A stretch of DNA of 35,305 nt from Pseudomonadota bacterium (lineage in GTDB: Bacteria; Myxococcota_A; Polyangia; Haliangiales; Haliangiaceae), in the NCBI GenBank assembly GCA_022360315.1, contig JAKSDA010000071.1, forward strand, positions 1 to 35,305. The letters run 5' to 3'. Under the pieces are notes generated by a model. That model saw only the letters and a program-made list of their open reading frames with translations. It had not been told where the DNA came from and made no database searches. Within the stretch, counting starts at the first letter, position 1, and every line of letters starts with the position of its first letter. Of the stretch, positions 8,142-17,536 are shown in pieces. The position numbers and the translations under genes were made by a program.

Positions 8142-9080
8142 TCAACTCGACGTGCTGCGACGAATCAGATACTGCAGCAGATCTCGCTTTATGCCCTTGA
8201 CCGCGCTGTGCAGGGCGTCTCGCGTGATCCCGGGTAAGCTCCGCCGCTCGTCGAATCCAGACTTCGGAACCCGCACTCTGGCGCCGCTGGTCAAAAACGA
8301 CAGTATCTTGCCGCGTTGGTCCGAAATGGCGACACGTACACGACACTCGATTTCAATATCTGCCCCCATGGTTCGGCGATTGAACCGAACAATTGATGCA
8401 TCGAGGGCGTAGTGGGGAATTCCCAGCTGTTCGGCCATCCGGGCACTGGTCGTGATTTCGGGCGCGCTGGCCATTTCCTTGCCGAAGATGCGCCGCATCT
8501 GTTTTGCGCGGCGATCGCGATCCCTCTGGCTGGCCGGGCCGGTCGTCTTGTCGGCAGAGGATTTGAGCACCACATAAACCTGCGGCCGCGTGACAGATCG
8601 CGGGCTCTGGCCAAATCCGGGTTCGCCCCGGCGACTGGAAACCCGGTAACGAGTCTTTTTTTCGATGGCCTCGATCGCCTGCAGGGCCCGCTTTCGGACC
8701 ATGCGGTCGCGGTCTTTGGCGGCCTCGCGCAGGGCGGGCAGAGCGCGTGAAACGCCGAGTTGGCCCAGGGCCACCGCAGCGATCGCGCGCACGTTGCGAT
8801 GATCGTCGCGCAGCGCCGTGACCAGGGTGCTGAAGGATCGCGGATCGTTGAGACGAGCCAGTGAGACCGCTGCGCTGATGCGCTCCTTGTCATTCTTGGA
8901 GTGAATGAGCGCGCGAGATAGGGTGCTCACCCGATCTGCCCGGGCATGGGTCGCGAAACCCGGTCCCAGCAATATTGCCCAGGCCGTGAACGCTGCGAGG
9001 ACAAGGCGGGCAACACGGCGAGACGACCGCTGCCGGGGATAGCGAGCACCAAGTCGATGGCGAGCACCGAGTGCTCGCAT
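8142..9080 (-). CDS. Exported HEAT-repeat protein of unknown function
   Basis: 312 residues from the ATG at 9080. A long basic n-region and a hydrophobic stretch (LVLAAFTAWAILL, 26-38) end at THARA, giving a probable signal peptide cleaved near residue 48. Residues 53-140 contain about three HEAT or PBS-lyase-type repeats (DKERISAAVSLARLNDP, DDHRNVRAIAAVALGQLG, DRDRMVRKRALQAIEAIE). The remaining half (165-305) is an alpha/beta domain I do not recognise. The frame is open upstream to 9533, but that stretch lacks coding character. The 3' end faces the ferritin-like gene across 14 bp. HEAT repeats usually mediate protein binding. Confidence 0.7.
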   Translation of the reverse strand: MRALGARHRLGARYPRQRSSRRVARLVLAAFTAWAILLGPGFATHARADRVSTLSRALIHSKNDKERISAAVSLARLNDPRSFSTLVTALRDDHRNVRAIAAVALGQLGVSRALPALREAAKDRDRMVRKRALQAIEAIEKKTRYRVSSRRGEPGFGQSPRSVTRPQVYVVLKSSADKTTGPASQRDRDRRAKQMRRIFGKEMASAPEITTSARMAEQLGIPHYALDASIVRFNRRTMGADIEIECRVRVAISDQRGKILSFLTSGARVRVPKSGFDERRSLPGITRDALHSAVKGIKRDLLQYLIRRSTSS

Positions 9081-9375
9081 CGTGGGGGAGATTTTCAGTG
9101 GAGCGGTCAAAATAGTGGCCCATCGAGAATCAACGATTGCATGGGCTGGATCGGCTATCTCTCGCCCAGCTGATGGCCTTGCATTTCTGATTAGGCCGGG
9201 AGCGATCGCAAGAGTCAATCTTTCAACCCTCGGTGCTCGTATGAATCGACACGATTGGTGTATCGTTGAGTCCTCTGAGTGCAAATTGTAGTCGATCGCA
9301 CGCAAAGAAATCATCATTAGTACGCTTATGTGAGTCTTTGGTGTCCTGAGTAGGGACGTATTGAATTGCTGCGCT

Positions 9376-10338
9376 ATGGCCGATAACCCGTCGCATACGC
9401 CGCAATTGGACGGTCGGAAATTGGCCGGTTTGTCTGCGTTGCGTCGCATTGTGTCTGTGCTGAATCTGCACGAAGACCTGCGGTTTCGCGGCTCTGTGCT
9501 GGCCATTGCGGGTCTTTTGGCGATTCTGCTCATACGGCTGCGCTTTTGTTATGTAGTGAGCTTGCCGGCCAAGATTCCGCAGCCGGATGGCAGCGAGGTA
9601 TCACTGAGCCAGGTTAATGAATCGGTCGAACGCAGTCCCAGTATCTATGCCGGGTACTTGCAGAAAGACGCCGAGTCCTTCGGCATCTCGCCCACGCCCA
9701 CAGCCCAGAGCATGGCCAGGGCATTTCACTATCAGTTCAGCGACACTCGCCGGCGCCTGAATCCGAGAAGGAAAAAAAACCGATCCGTCGACATAGGGGG
9801 TCTTCGCCTGTCCGTCTCGCTGCGCAAACTCGAGGGCACCCCTCGGCGAATGATGGTGCTCGCCATCGACAATCTCACTGATCGCAACCTCGCCTACAAC
9901 GTGGTCACCCGGCCAACTCGGGGATCTCGGGTGTGCAGTGGCAAAGCGCCACTGCTTCACAATGCGGTGGCCATCAAGGCCAACGGCCGCGAGGAGCGCA
10001 GCGAGTGCCTGTATCGCAAAGGGTGGGCTCTGGATATCCTACGAGTCGAGACCGTGGCCCTGCCTGAGATCTCATACTTCTACGTGAGCAAAGTGCCGCC
10101 GACGGCAGTCGGAGTCGAGGCGCGAGTGAGCGTAGGCCATTCCCCTCCGGTCGGGCCAATGTGTAACTTGATGCTCCCCGCCGCGATCCGCAACGCACGC
10201 CAGCAGGGCAAGATAACATGGCGAGATCTAATTGATTTTTTTGCTCGTCATCGATGCGAAACGTACCCTTTTCCGGACAGTTACCGGGCGATTTCTCAAG
10301 ATGGGCAGGTCTCGCTCCCCGCGCTCGGGGGATCCTAG
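9376..10338 (+). CDS. Single-pass membrane protein of unknown function
   Basis: 320 residues from the ATG at 9376 (a TTG at 9361 is possible). The N-terminal 38 residues are cytosolic, then one membrane segment (about 39-55, VLAIAGLLAILLIRL) anchors a periplasmic domain of about 260 residues. That domain has five or six scattered cysteines (VCSG, ECLYR, MCNL, RCETYPF) that could form disulfides, and no motif I recognise. It is divergent from the HEAT-repeat gene across 295 bp in which I see no other gene. It precedes the HU-like gene by 115 bp. Confidence 0.6.
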   Translation: MADNPSHTPQLDGRKLAGLSALRRIVSVLNLHEDLRFRGSVLAIAGLLAILLIRLRFCYVVSLPAKIPQPDGSEVSLSQVNESVERSPSIYAGYLQKDAESFGISPTPTAQSMARAFHYQFSDTRRRLNPRRKKNRSVDIGGLRLSVSLRKLEGTPRRMMVLAIDNLTDRNLAYNVVTRPTRGSRVCSGKAPLLHNAVAIKANGREERSECLYRKGWALDILRVETVALPEISYFYVSKVPPTAVGVEARVSVGHSPPVGPMCNLMLPAAIRNARQQGKITWRDLIDFFARHRCETYPFPDSYRAISQDGQVSLPALGGS

Positions 10339-10453
10339 CTGCTCAGAGCCGGGTCCAGGTCAGCGGATTCGATGCGATTCCAGTCGGTTAGCTCTTGCGT
10401 AACCGTTGCGAGTTCGGCTAGAGTTTCCCGAGTTTCACGGAGTTAACTGGGTT

Positions 10454-11227
10454 TTGACAAAGTCCGAGCTGATCGAGCAAATCTCTGAAAAGCTCAAATT
10501 GCCGAATGGCAAGGCGGAGCAGATTGTCAACTGCGTCTTCGATTCGATGGTCAAAGCTCTACAGAACGGCGATGGCATCGAAATTCGGGGCTTTGGGAGC
10601 TTCACCGTGCGCCAGTACAAGTCGTACGAGGGTCGCAATCCGCGCACTGGCGAAACCGTGCATGTAGCTCCGAAGCGGCTTCCATTCTTCAAGGTGGGTA
10701 AGGACTTACGCGAGCGAGTCAACTCGATCTCGAGCGAGCGTTTGGCCGAGAGTCTGGCTGCTGAACCCGATGATGACGATGATGACGTCGACGAGCCGAT
10801 ACCGCCGGATTATTCGACTCAGCCGGTGGCACAACCGGACTTCATGAGGCCGGATGTCGCACAACCGGATGCAGCGGGACCAGCACCAACAGGCCTGGAC
10901 GCGACCATACCAGAGGCCAGAACAGACGCGGCAATACCTGAATCAACTGATATGGGGCTGGCCAGATCAGATACTGTGGGGCCACGATCGGCCGGGCCAG
11001 AACCAGCAACTGGGCCGGAACCAGGCGAGTCGGACGCGGTTGACCTATCGCCACAACCGCCAGTTCATGTGGGAATTTCCAACCCCGAGCCAGTTCGGCC
11101 AGTACCGCCCACCCATAGCGGGTCGCAGCTCGACGACGCACTGCCGCAGCAGGAGTCAGAGCTTTCTTCTCCGGCAGATCCCGGCCCGCAGTCTCCGAAT
11201 CCCGGTTCGAGTTCTGGCTGGGATTGA
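10454..11227 (+). CDS. HU/IHF-family DNA-binding protein with long acidic Pro-rich C-terminal tail
   Basis: Residues 1-92 are a complete HU/IHF domain: MTKSELIEQI start, GFGSFTVRQY (47-56), then the RNPRTGE arm (61-67) and PKRLPFFKVGK. Residues 93-257 form a low-complexity tail with a run of Asp (106-111) and degenerate PD-x-x-x-P units. The TTG at 10454 is chosen because canonical HU/IHF proteins begin exactly there; the frame is open to 10406. HU proteins bend and compact DNA as dimers. Known tailed HU relatives usually carry Lys-rich basic tails, so an acidic Pro-rich tail is unusual and might bind proteins or compete with DNA. Confidence 0.85.
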   Translation: MTKSELIEQISEKLKLPNGKAEQIVNCVFDSMVKALQNGDGIEIRGFGSFTVRQYKSYEGRNPRTGETVHVAPKRLPFFKVGKDLRERVNSISSERLAESLAAEPDDDDDDVDEPIPPDYSTQPVAQPDFMRPDVAQPDAAGPAPTGLDATIPEARTDAAIPESTDMGLARSDTVGPRSAGPEPATGPEPGESDAVDLSPQPPVHVGISNPEPVRPVPPTHSGSQLDDALPQQESELSSPADPGPQSPNPGSSSGWD

Positions 11228-11311
11228 TACTACTGGGCACTTACTTACGGGTCGCGGTACTGAGCGGACGGCCGGCTATTCGTTGTTCGCTATCCGAATC
11301 AATCGCTGCGA

Positions 11312-13738
11312 TCAGATGCGGATCACGAGACCGCCATCGCCGTCGATCCACAGTTCGTCACCGGTACGAATTTCATCCCACGCATGGGAGCAGTCGACCA
11401 CGCAGGGCAGGCCGAGTTCTCGTGCCATGGCGGCACCGTGATCCAGAAGGCCGCCGTATTGGGCGACCACGGCGACCGCACTCTCGAGCAAGAACACCAT
11501 GGCAGGTGTCACGGTGGCCACGACCAGAATGCAATGGCTCGGTACCTTGTCGGTCTGCGCAGTGGCCGCGAGATCGTCCAGGCGCACGGCGGCGCCCCGA
11601 ACCTGTCCTCCGGTACCTCGGCCCGACCACACGTCTTGGCCCTTCGCTCTCTTTTGGATATCCGCTATATCAAGCTGTGAACTGGTTGTGCCTGCACGAC
11701 TTTTTTTGCCCTCGCGGGGGCCGCTCGCATCATCGGGCTGAGTTCGATCGAGCGGCTCGCCGGCGGCAAATGCCAGGGGCATGCGCCAGCCGCGCTGTCT
11801 TTCGCGCATGGCTCGCGCAGCCTGGGCCCGTCGCCGGCACACCACCGGATCGGGCGAAACCGGATTGTCGACCCACCCGACAACCTCGGCAAGAGGCAGA
11901 AAAAAAATGTCTTCGGCAACGGCGAGCTGGCTGTGACGAGCTTGACGCAGCAGGGCGTATCGCACAGCGGCCTGGGCGCGAGAGTATAATCTGTCGTCGA
12001 CCTCGCCGAGGTCGCGCCCGGTGCGAGCCAATTCCAGAACTGCGTCGAAATCGGCTGCCGCGTTGCTGTCGAGCTGCTCGCGCACCGCTTTGCGGATGAG
12101 TTCACTTCGATCGAAAAGCCGGCTGCCCGGTCGGCCCATGTCGCGATTTTGGCGCAATCGCTCCCGGTAACGGGCCACCGCATCCCGAAGCAGCGCCGGT
12201 GTTTCGGCAAATGTCGGAACCGCGACGTCCCACGCCGTGGACATGGGATTGGCCACGGCGAGTAATTCTTCGAAGGGGAGATTGCCAGCAGCCACCCGGG
12301 TGAGAAGTGTCTCCAATCGGGCCGGTGATCGATCGGCCAGGAGTTCGCCGGCCAGGCGCTCCGGCGCCGAATACGCGAGGCCCCGACGCCTGTGGCCGAC
12401 TCGTTCTCGGTCCAGGTGTCCACACTGCTCGAGTATCCGCATGGCTCGATCGGCCCCCAATCTACCTCTGAGAAACTGCGGCAGAGCCCGGCGGGCCCGG
12501 CTGATCAGCGGATTCAGTCGGGCTGTGTAAACGCCGTAGAATTCACCGTACGCCGCCAGCACAGCGACCAGGTCGGCCTGATCGGATTCGGCGTCGGCCA
12601 GGGCTCGATGCATGGCTGGTTCGAGTTCATCTTCGAATATGCGGCGCAGCGAGTCGGCATTGAGCTGGTCTCGAGGTGGGCCAGAATCCGCACTCGAGGC
12701 CCCGGAATCGGAACTCGCCACGTAGAGATAGCCGCCCACCACACGCATGAGAAACGGCGCCAATCCAGCTCTGTCCATGCGTTCAACCAATCCGGCCTGG
12801 GCAGGAGAAAGCGGATCGGGATTGTGAGTGACATCCCAGCGCCAGACGATATCCGGCCGGGTGCGCGAAAAAGCCAGGATGGCCCGGGGAAACGGCGGCG
12901 GTACTCGAGGGTGGACAATGGGGCGGGCCTGTACGATCCATACCTGCCAGCCCGCCTCGCCGTCGGGTTCGGCGATCCATTCAACGTCGGCACCCGAGCG
13001 GGCCTCAATGGTCGATTCGGCGCTCAGGCACAGCTCGATCAAGCCGATCAGCGCGGAGGGATCGAGTATCGCAGAGGCTTTTCTGCCCAGCGGGTTGGGC
13101 TCGGATGGCTCGATCGCCTTGCTCGCCCGGTCGACGCGGTGCGATATCACAGCTGTCTCGACTGGTAGCGAAGCCGAGCGGAGTGCCGGCGCGGCTTCAA
13201 CAAGCGCTGTATCGCTTTGAGGTTGCCCGGGCAGACGAGTGTATACCACTCCAGTCCACGATGATTGTCGGGGCACCTGTCGCTGCACCAGCACTGCGAT
13301 GGGTACAGTTGCACCGATCGGGCGCTCTGGTGCGATGCCGCGTGCGGCGACATAGGCGTGGACCAGTGGAGAATTCGCCGATTTCCACACGTGCAGAATT
13401 GCCGACACCACATCGCCGGGGTCGACATCCAGAATCGAAGCAAATACGCCCGGTGCGGAAGCCGTGAATCCGTCTTCCCATGGTGACGAGGAACGCACGG
13501 CGAGTGAAGCGTGGAGCTGTGCGGCTCGACGCTGTATGTGTTCGAAAACGCTAATTCGCGCCCTTTGGTCGAGATCTTGGACAGCCGTTGTGACCACGAA
13601 CCCATCGGGTACAGGTATCCCTGTGGCCCACAATCGAGCCAGATGTGCAGCCTTGCCACCTACCTCGTTGCGGCTCCGCCGAGCTTCCGCCAGGTGAGAC
13701 AGGGGGATGACCAGCTGCGATAAGGTGCGCTCGTCCAT
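11312..13738 (-). CDS. PEP-utilising enzyme, PEP synthase / rifampin phosphotransferase-like
   Basis: 808 residues from the ATG at 13738 (TTG at 13774 also possible). An N-terminal ATP-grasp domain of the PPDK type shows NEVGGKAAHL (25-34), AVRSSSPWEDG (80-90) and the closing WIVQARPI (267-274). A helical middle region opens with VTHNPDPLSPAQ (303-314). The C-terminus is the phosphohistidine swivel domain GGLLDHGAAMARELG with catalytic His767. The PEP/pyruvate-binding TIM barrel of true PEP synthase is absent. The order ATP-grasp, substrate domain, His domain is that of rifampin phosphotransferases and related enzymes that pass a phosphate from ATP via His to a small molecule. The substrate is unknown. 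It is divergent from the 3D-domain gene. Confidence 0.82.
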   Translation of the reverse strand: MDERTLSQLVIPLSHLAEARRSRNEVGGKAAHLARLWATGIPVPDGFVVTTAVQDLDQRARISVFEHIQRRAAQLHASLAVRSSSPWEDGFTASAPGVFASILDVDPGDVVSAILHVWKSANSPLVHAYVAARGIAPERPIGATVPIAVLVQRQVPRQSSWTGVVYTRLPGQPQSDTALVEAAPALRSASLPVETAVISHRVDRASKAIEPSEPNPLGRKASAILDPSALIGLIELCLSAESTIEARSGADVEWIAEPDGEAGWQVWIVQARPIVHPRVPPPFPRAILAFSRTRPDIVWRWDVTHNPDPLSPAQAGLVERMDRAGLAPFLMRVVGGYLYVASSDSGASSADSGPPRDQLNADSLRRIFEDELEPAMHRALADAESDQADLVAVLAAYGEFYGVYTARLNPLISRARRALPQFLRGRLGADRAMRILEQCGHLDRERVGHRRRGLAYSAPERLAGELLADRSPARLETLLTRVAAGNLPFEELLAVANPMSTAWDVAVPTFAETPALLRDAVARYRERLRQNRDMGRPGSRLFDRSELIRKAVREQLDSNAAADFDAVLELARTGRDLGEVDDRLYSRAQAAVRYALLRQARHSQLAVAEDIFFLPLAEVVGWVDNPVSPDPVVCRRRAQAARAMRERQRGWRMPLAFAAGEPLDRTQPDDASGPREGKKSRAGTTSSQLDIADIQKRAKGQDVWSGRGTGGQVRGAAVRLDDLAATAQTDKVPSHCILVVATVTPAMVFLLESAVAVVAQYGGLLDHGAAMARELGLPCVVDCSHAWDEIRTGDELWIDGDGGLVIRI

Positions 13739-13819
13739 GGTGAGATGGTCGCCAGATTTTGGTGACGGACGCAATAACCACTTACCGATCGAAGAGCAAA
13801 TAGTGGATACTAGGTGCTA

Positions 13820-14524
13820 ATGCGCTGCTTGATCGTGATCGTGATGGTTCTTGTCACAGTCCAGCCGTCGCGAGCCGATGTATCCAAGCTGAGCAAGGAG
13901 GCGCTGCTCATTTCGCCGCGACAGCCCGCACCGGGCAGACTCAAAGTATGTTGCGGCTATCCGCTGTCCGAGAATCTCGGCTTTGCCCTGCGTTTTTACT
14001 GGCTGGCCATGGAGCACCGCTATCACAATGACTTTGACGAGGTCGATATCTATACCCGTGATGGTTTTTTCCTGGGCACCTATCCCGAGCGCTTTGTCCA
14101 GGCACTGCGCATGGAGGGATCCGGGCTTCTCGCCGACGGCCGGATCATCAACTACGCCGGACGCTGCGACTACGGAGTGGGCACGTGTTTCGAGCAGCTC
14201 GACCCCAACACCCATCCCTTTGGTCGCGGCGCCGGACGACGGCCCTTGATTCCGTTCAAAACTGTCGCCGTGGATCCCCAGCTGATTCCGATCGGAGAGC
14301 CGATTTACATACCGGAGTTCGACGGACTCTTGATGCCCGATGGCACCATCCACGACGGTTGCGTGCGCGCCGACGATACTGGCGGCAGCATCAAGCAACG
14401 CAAGATGGATTTCTTTGTGGTGAGCTACGAGAACTTCCGCTTCCTTTTAGCCGAGCTGTGGGGTGTCATTTGGATTACACCCCACATCGAAACACCGCGC
14501 TGCGAGTACTTGCGTCAGAGCTGA
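13820..14524 (+). CDS. Secreted 3D-domain protein (MltA C-terminal-like)
   Basis: 234 residues with an N-terminal signal peptide (CLIVIVMVLVTVQPSRA, cleavage near 19). The C-terminal half has the 3D (Asp-Asp-Asp) pattern: VAVDPQLIPIG with Asp152, CVRADDTGG with Asp185/186, and KMDFF with Asp197. The 3D domain is a small double-psi barrel found in MltA lytic transglycosylases and in cell-wall proteins such as YabE/RpfB relatives. A role in peptidoglycan cleavage is likely, but the other MltA domain is missing. A GTG at 13814 is an alternative start. The neighbouring genes give no further clue. Confidence 0.82.
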   Translation: MRCLIVIVMVLVTVQPSRADVSKLSKEALLISPRQPAPGRLKVCCGYPLSENLGFALRFYWLAMEHRYHNDFDEVDIYTRDGFFLGTYPERFVQALRMEGSGLLADGRIINYAGRCDYGVGTCFEQLDPNTHPFGRGAGRRPLIPFKTVAVDPQLIPIGEPIYIPEFDGLLMPDGTIHDGCVRADDTGGSIKQRKMDFFVVSYENFRFLLAELWGVIWITPHIETPRCEYLRQS

Positions 14525-14574
14525 CCTTTTCTGGTCCGGCCTGGCGTGCGATGTTCTGCCGTCGTATCGCCACC

Positions 14575-15033
14575 ATGCTTTCTTCTATTTTTATCACCCA
14601 AACTGTCAATGCTGTGTGTGAGGCTCTCGAGTCGGCGGGCATCGATAGCGGAGCCATCACAGTGCTCGAGCAGCCCCGAATCGGCCGCGCTCTTGCCAGC
14701 CGGGGCCACCAGGTGGTTCAGGTTGCTGACAAGGCCAGGTCACTGCGGCGAATTCTCGGCGATCGCATGTGTAGCGAACCCGATGTGCTGCCTCTGGCCG
14801 ACAACCGGATCGATGCCGTCGTCGCCCCGGGCGTCGGTCAACGCGACGACTGGAACAAACTGCTGAGTGAGTGGAGCCGGGTGGTTCGTGAGGGCGGGGT
14901 GATCGTGATGGTGGACAGAGCGCAGCCCACCGAGCTAACCCGCCGCGCCCTGTGCAGCGGGCTGGCCGAGATCGGACAGCGCCAAGTCGGACGTACTATA
15001 GTGACCAGCGGTCTGGTCAAAAAGATCGTCTAG
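14575..15033 (+). CDS. Degenerate methyltransferase-like protein (Rossmann-type, no SAM motif)
   Basis: 152 residues. The order TVLEQPRIGRALASRGHQVVQVADKA, then DVLPLADNRIDAVVA, then WSRVVREGGVIVMVDR matches class I methyltransferase strands beta1-beta2, beta4 and beta5. The GxGxG SAM loop after beta1 is replaced by EQPRIG. It may be an inactive or regulatory relative. A further ATG at 14551 is possible; the frame extends back to 14185, but that part overlaps the 3D-domain gene antiphase and looks non-coding. It starts 50 bp after the 3D-domain gene and may share its transcript. Confidence 0.55.
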   Translation: MLSSIFITQTVNAVCEALESAGIDSGAITVLEQPRIGRALASRGHQVVQVADKARSLRRILGDRMCSEPDVLPLADNRIDAVVAPGVGQRDDWNKLLSEWSRVVREGGVIVMVDRAQPTELTRRALCSGLAEIGQRQVGRTIVTSGLVKKIV

Positions 15034-15054
15034 CGGGTTTCTCGGGAATACTCG

Positions 15055-15106
15055 ACAGAAGCGCATCAGTTATGCCTTGTTTGAGCCAGGACGAATGCGC
15101 TTCTGT
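15055..15106. terminator. Long hairpin after methyltransferase-like gene
   Basis: Perfect 12-bp arms, acagaagcgcat (15055-15066) and atgcgcttctgt (15095-15106), enclose 28 nt. It lies 22 bp after the stop and is followed by only a short T stretch (ttta). It could be a terminator, or a protein-binding or repeat palindrome; the large loop argues against a classic intrinsic terminator. Confidence 0.4.
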
Positions 15107-15289
15107 TTACGAATAATGCGCCGCAAATATCATAAAAAAGGCGACAACCAAACCTCACCGCATCTGACCGCTTGCGCCCGGCCTTGACAACGGCTGTAAG
15201 AAGCCTCGCGTTGCCCTAAATGTGGCGCCATATCAGGCTCTTCGGTGTACATATGCGAGCGTCTCGCATAGGCGAAGGAGAGAGTTTTC

Positions 15290-17536
15290 ATGCCAAAAAA
15301 AGTACGCTGCATCCTGGGCATCGGCCTGATCTCGATCGTAGCCAGTGCCGGCTGTGATTCCACGCATTCTACGGTATCGGGTGGGACTGACCCGGCTGGG
15401 CACAATCCAGTACACAGCGGTGAAGACGTCGACGTGGTCATTGGAGACGATTCCAATACGTTTCGGGTTATCAACCGCGGCAATGTGGCGACTGGGCCCG
15501 ATATCATATCTGCTGGCGAAGCTGCCCGTCGTGATCTCGTCGGCGCCAGCGCGACTGCGGATGTCGCGGTAAAGGTACCGAGATCGACTGCGCCTCGGGA
15601 TTCGCTGGTGGTTGGATATCCCATTCGGCTGCTTGGTCAGAATGCGGTCGTTGGCGGTGTGATCACCAGAATTTCAGATCCTGACGATGAATTTCTCGGC
15701 GGGTTCAAGTTGTCTCAACTCCCGCCGTTGCACATCCGCCCGTTTGTGGCCCGGGGAGAGGATGGCAGATATGGATTTACTCTGTTCGGGTGTGAATTCG
15801 ATTGCACTGAAACCAGCCCACAAGAGCCGTTATTGACCATTCCGATCGCCGGGGTGGATGTGCGCAGACAGCAAGTCTTGCTCGACATCTCCGCGCTCGG
15901 CGAGGGGCTCAGCATCGAGACGATCATCGATCCGGCGTACCTGGGACTGACCGAGGTGGCGACCCGGGCGACGCTGGCCGATTATTCGACTTCGACGCTG
16001 GTATTCGACGTGGTGAGCACCATGGAGCGCATCCCGGCCGAGGGAGTTGTAGAGCAGGCCGATGACGCCGAGCCGCTGTTCATCACGGTTCGCTGGTACA
16101 TCAAGCTGGGCTCGGGTTTTAGCGACGCATTTGCGGTACGCGAAGCGATCCCGGAGGTCGGATTTTTCGAGACCTATCGCAACCGGGTTCCGCGCATTAC
16201 TCGCTTTCCGGTCACCCAGTATCGGGATCGCCCTCCCATTCGCTATTTTATCAAGAATGTACCGGCGCAGTACCGGGATGCGTTCTCGCAGGCATTTGAG
16301 GATTGGAACGAGGTCTTTCGCGGGCTACTGGGTTATGACCTTCTCGAATACCATCATATTGCGGCCGATCATCCGCTCAATCCGCTTCTGGTGACCGGGG
16401 ATGTTCGCTTCAACATCGTTGAGTGGGATCTCGACAACCAGGCATTCTACGGCGGTTTTGGTCCTTCGGCGGCCCATCAATTCACCGGAGAGATCTTTGC
16501 GGGCCTGGTCCTCATCCAGGGACCGAGCATTATCCAGCTGTACAGCGATTGGTTTAATGTCGTGGAGCAAGCCAGAGCGCTGCGTCGGGCCGGTGCGGTC
16601 GCGCAGGCTGAAGTCCTGCTGGTAGAGGCTCGCCGCCGTCTGGAGGCGCTGATTCCCACTCCGCGTCTCAGCAGCAGTCGCATCAAGCTGGGCAGGTTGC
16701 CGTTGACGGTGGAAGCCGAACGGCCCGAGCTGCACGATCCGCTGATGTCGCCATTTGATTTTGACGAGACCCCCGAGGGAGTGACATTCGATTCCTATAT
16801 GCAGGGCTACTTTCGCGAGCTCGCCGCCCATGAAATCGGACACAATCTCGGCCTTCGTCACAATTTCATGGGGAGTTTGAGCGGCAATGGCGCCGATGTC
16901 TCGTCACATTCGGTGATGGAATATGTCATTCGCATCGAACGTTACAAGACCAAGGTGGGCGCTTATGACGAGCAGGCCGCGGGGTATGGCTACGCCGGCC
17001 TGGTGCCCACAGAACCACTGCCTTACTGTACCGATTTTGAGGTGGTGTGGCTCTATGAGCCGACTCTTTCTGCCGAGTGTTCGAGGTCTGACGGCGGCCC
17101 GGATTCGTTTGTCGACTTCCGCGAACGGCGGGTTCGCCGTGCGGTCGATCTGGTCATCGGGCGCGGACTGGGCGCGGCGCCGCCGGCATGGACGCCGGAC
17201 GACGTATCGCCGCAGTTGTGGGAAGGCGTGCAGGGAATGGCCTTCTACGCCACGTCGGCGGAAGCAACCTCGCATACTTGGTTCAACTTTTTTGCCGACC
17301 CGATGCGCCCCACTGCAGCGGAGGCAATTGCCAACTACGTGGTCGAGCAAATTCAAGAGACTGTGTGCGAGCCGTCGATCGCGGCCGAGATCGAGGCAAA
17401 ATACGCCCAAAATCCGGAAGCCGGCAAACTGGCCAGAGAAAACTGGTCGGCCCTGCTCGACCAGGTTGCGTCGGTGGGGGCACTGCTCGACCTGCCCATC
17501 GGAAGCTGCGCATTGAGCGACGAATTGCCGTTCTAG
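15290..17536 (+). CDS. Zinc metallopeptidase lipoprotein (HExxHxxGxxH)
   Basis: 748 residues. Lipobox SAGC with Cys22 follows a short hydrophobic stretch, so it is likely anchored in the outer membrane. The metzincin-type site HEIGHNLGLRH (514-524) has a Met-turn SVMEY about 20 residues later. AFEDWNEVFRGLLGY (335-349) is typical of the zinc-dependent metalloproteases found with DUF5117/DUF4953 in Gram-negative bacteria. The N-terminal 300 residues contain strands and a few cysteines, perhaps a prodomain. AAGGAG lies 9 bp before the ATG. The stop TAG (17534-17536) is the first three bases of repeat family A, so the native C-terminus may have been altered by insertion. Confidence 0.87.
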   Translation: MPKKVRCILGIGLISIVASAGCDSTHSTVSGGTDPAGHNPVHSGEDVDVVIGDDSNTFRVINRGNVATGPDIISAGEAARRDLVGASATADVAVKVPRSTAPRDSLVVGYPIRLLGQNAVVGGVITRISDPDDEFLGGFKLSQLPPLHIRPFVARGEDGRYGFTLFGCEFDCTETSPQEPLLTIPIAGVDVRRQQVLLDISALGEGLSIETIIDPAYLGLTEVATRATLADYSTSTLVFDVVSTMERIPAEGVVEQADDAEPLFITVRWYIKLGSGFSDAFAVREAIPEVGFFETYRNRVPRITRFPVTQYRDRPPIRYFIKNVPAQYRDAFSQAFEDWNEVFRGLLGYDLLEYHHIAADHPLNPLLVTGDVRFNIVEWDLDNQAFYGGFGPSAAHQFTGEIFAGLVLIQGPSIIQLYSDWFNVVEQARALRRAGAVAQAEVLLVEARRRLEALIPTPRLSSSRIKLGRLPLTVEAERPELHDPLMSPFDFDETPEGVTFDSYMQGYFRELAAHEIGHNLGLRHNFMGSLSGNGADVSSHSVMEYVIRIERYKTKVGAYDEQAAGYGYAGLVPTEPLPYCTDFEVVWLYEPTLSAECSRSDGGPDSFVDFRERRVRRAVDLVIGRGLGAAPPAWTPDDVSPQLWEGVQGMAFYATSAEATSHTWFNFFADPMRPTAAEAIANYVVEQIQETVCEPSIAAEIEAKYAQNPEAGKLARENWSALLDQVASVGALLDLPIGSCALSDELPF

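Noticed and set aside
10842..11240. 132-residue minus-strand frame opposite the HU tail
   Set aside because: It is an artefact of the low-complexity Pro/Asp tail on the other strand and lacks a ribosome site or motif.
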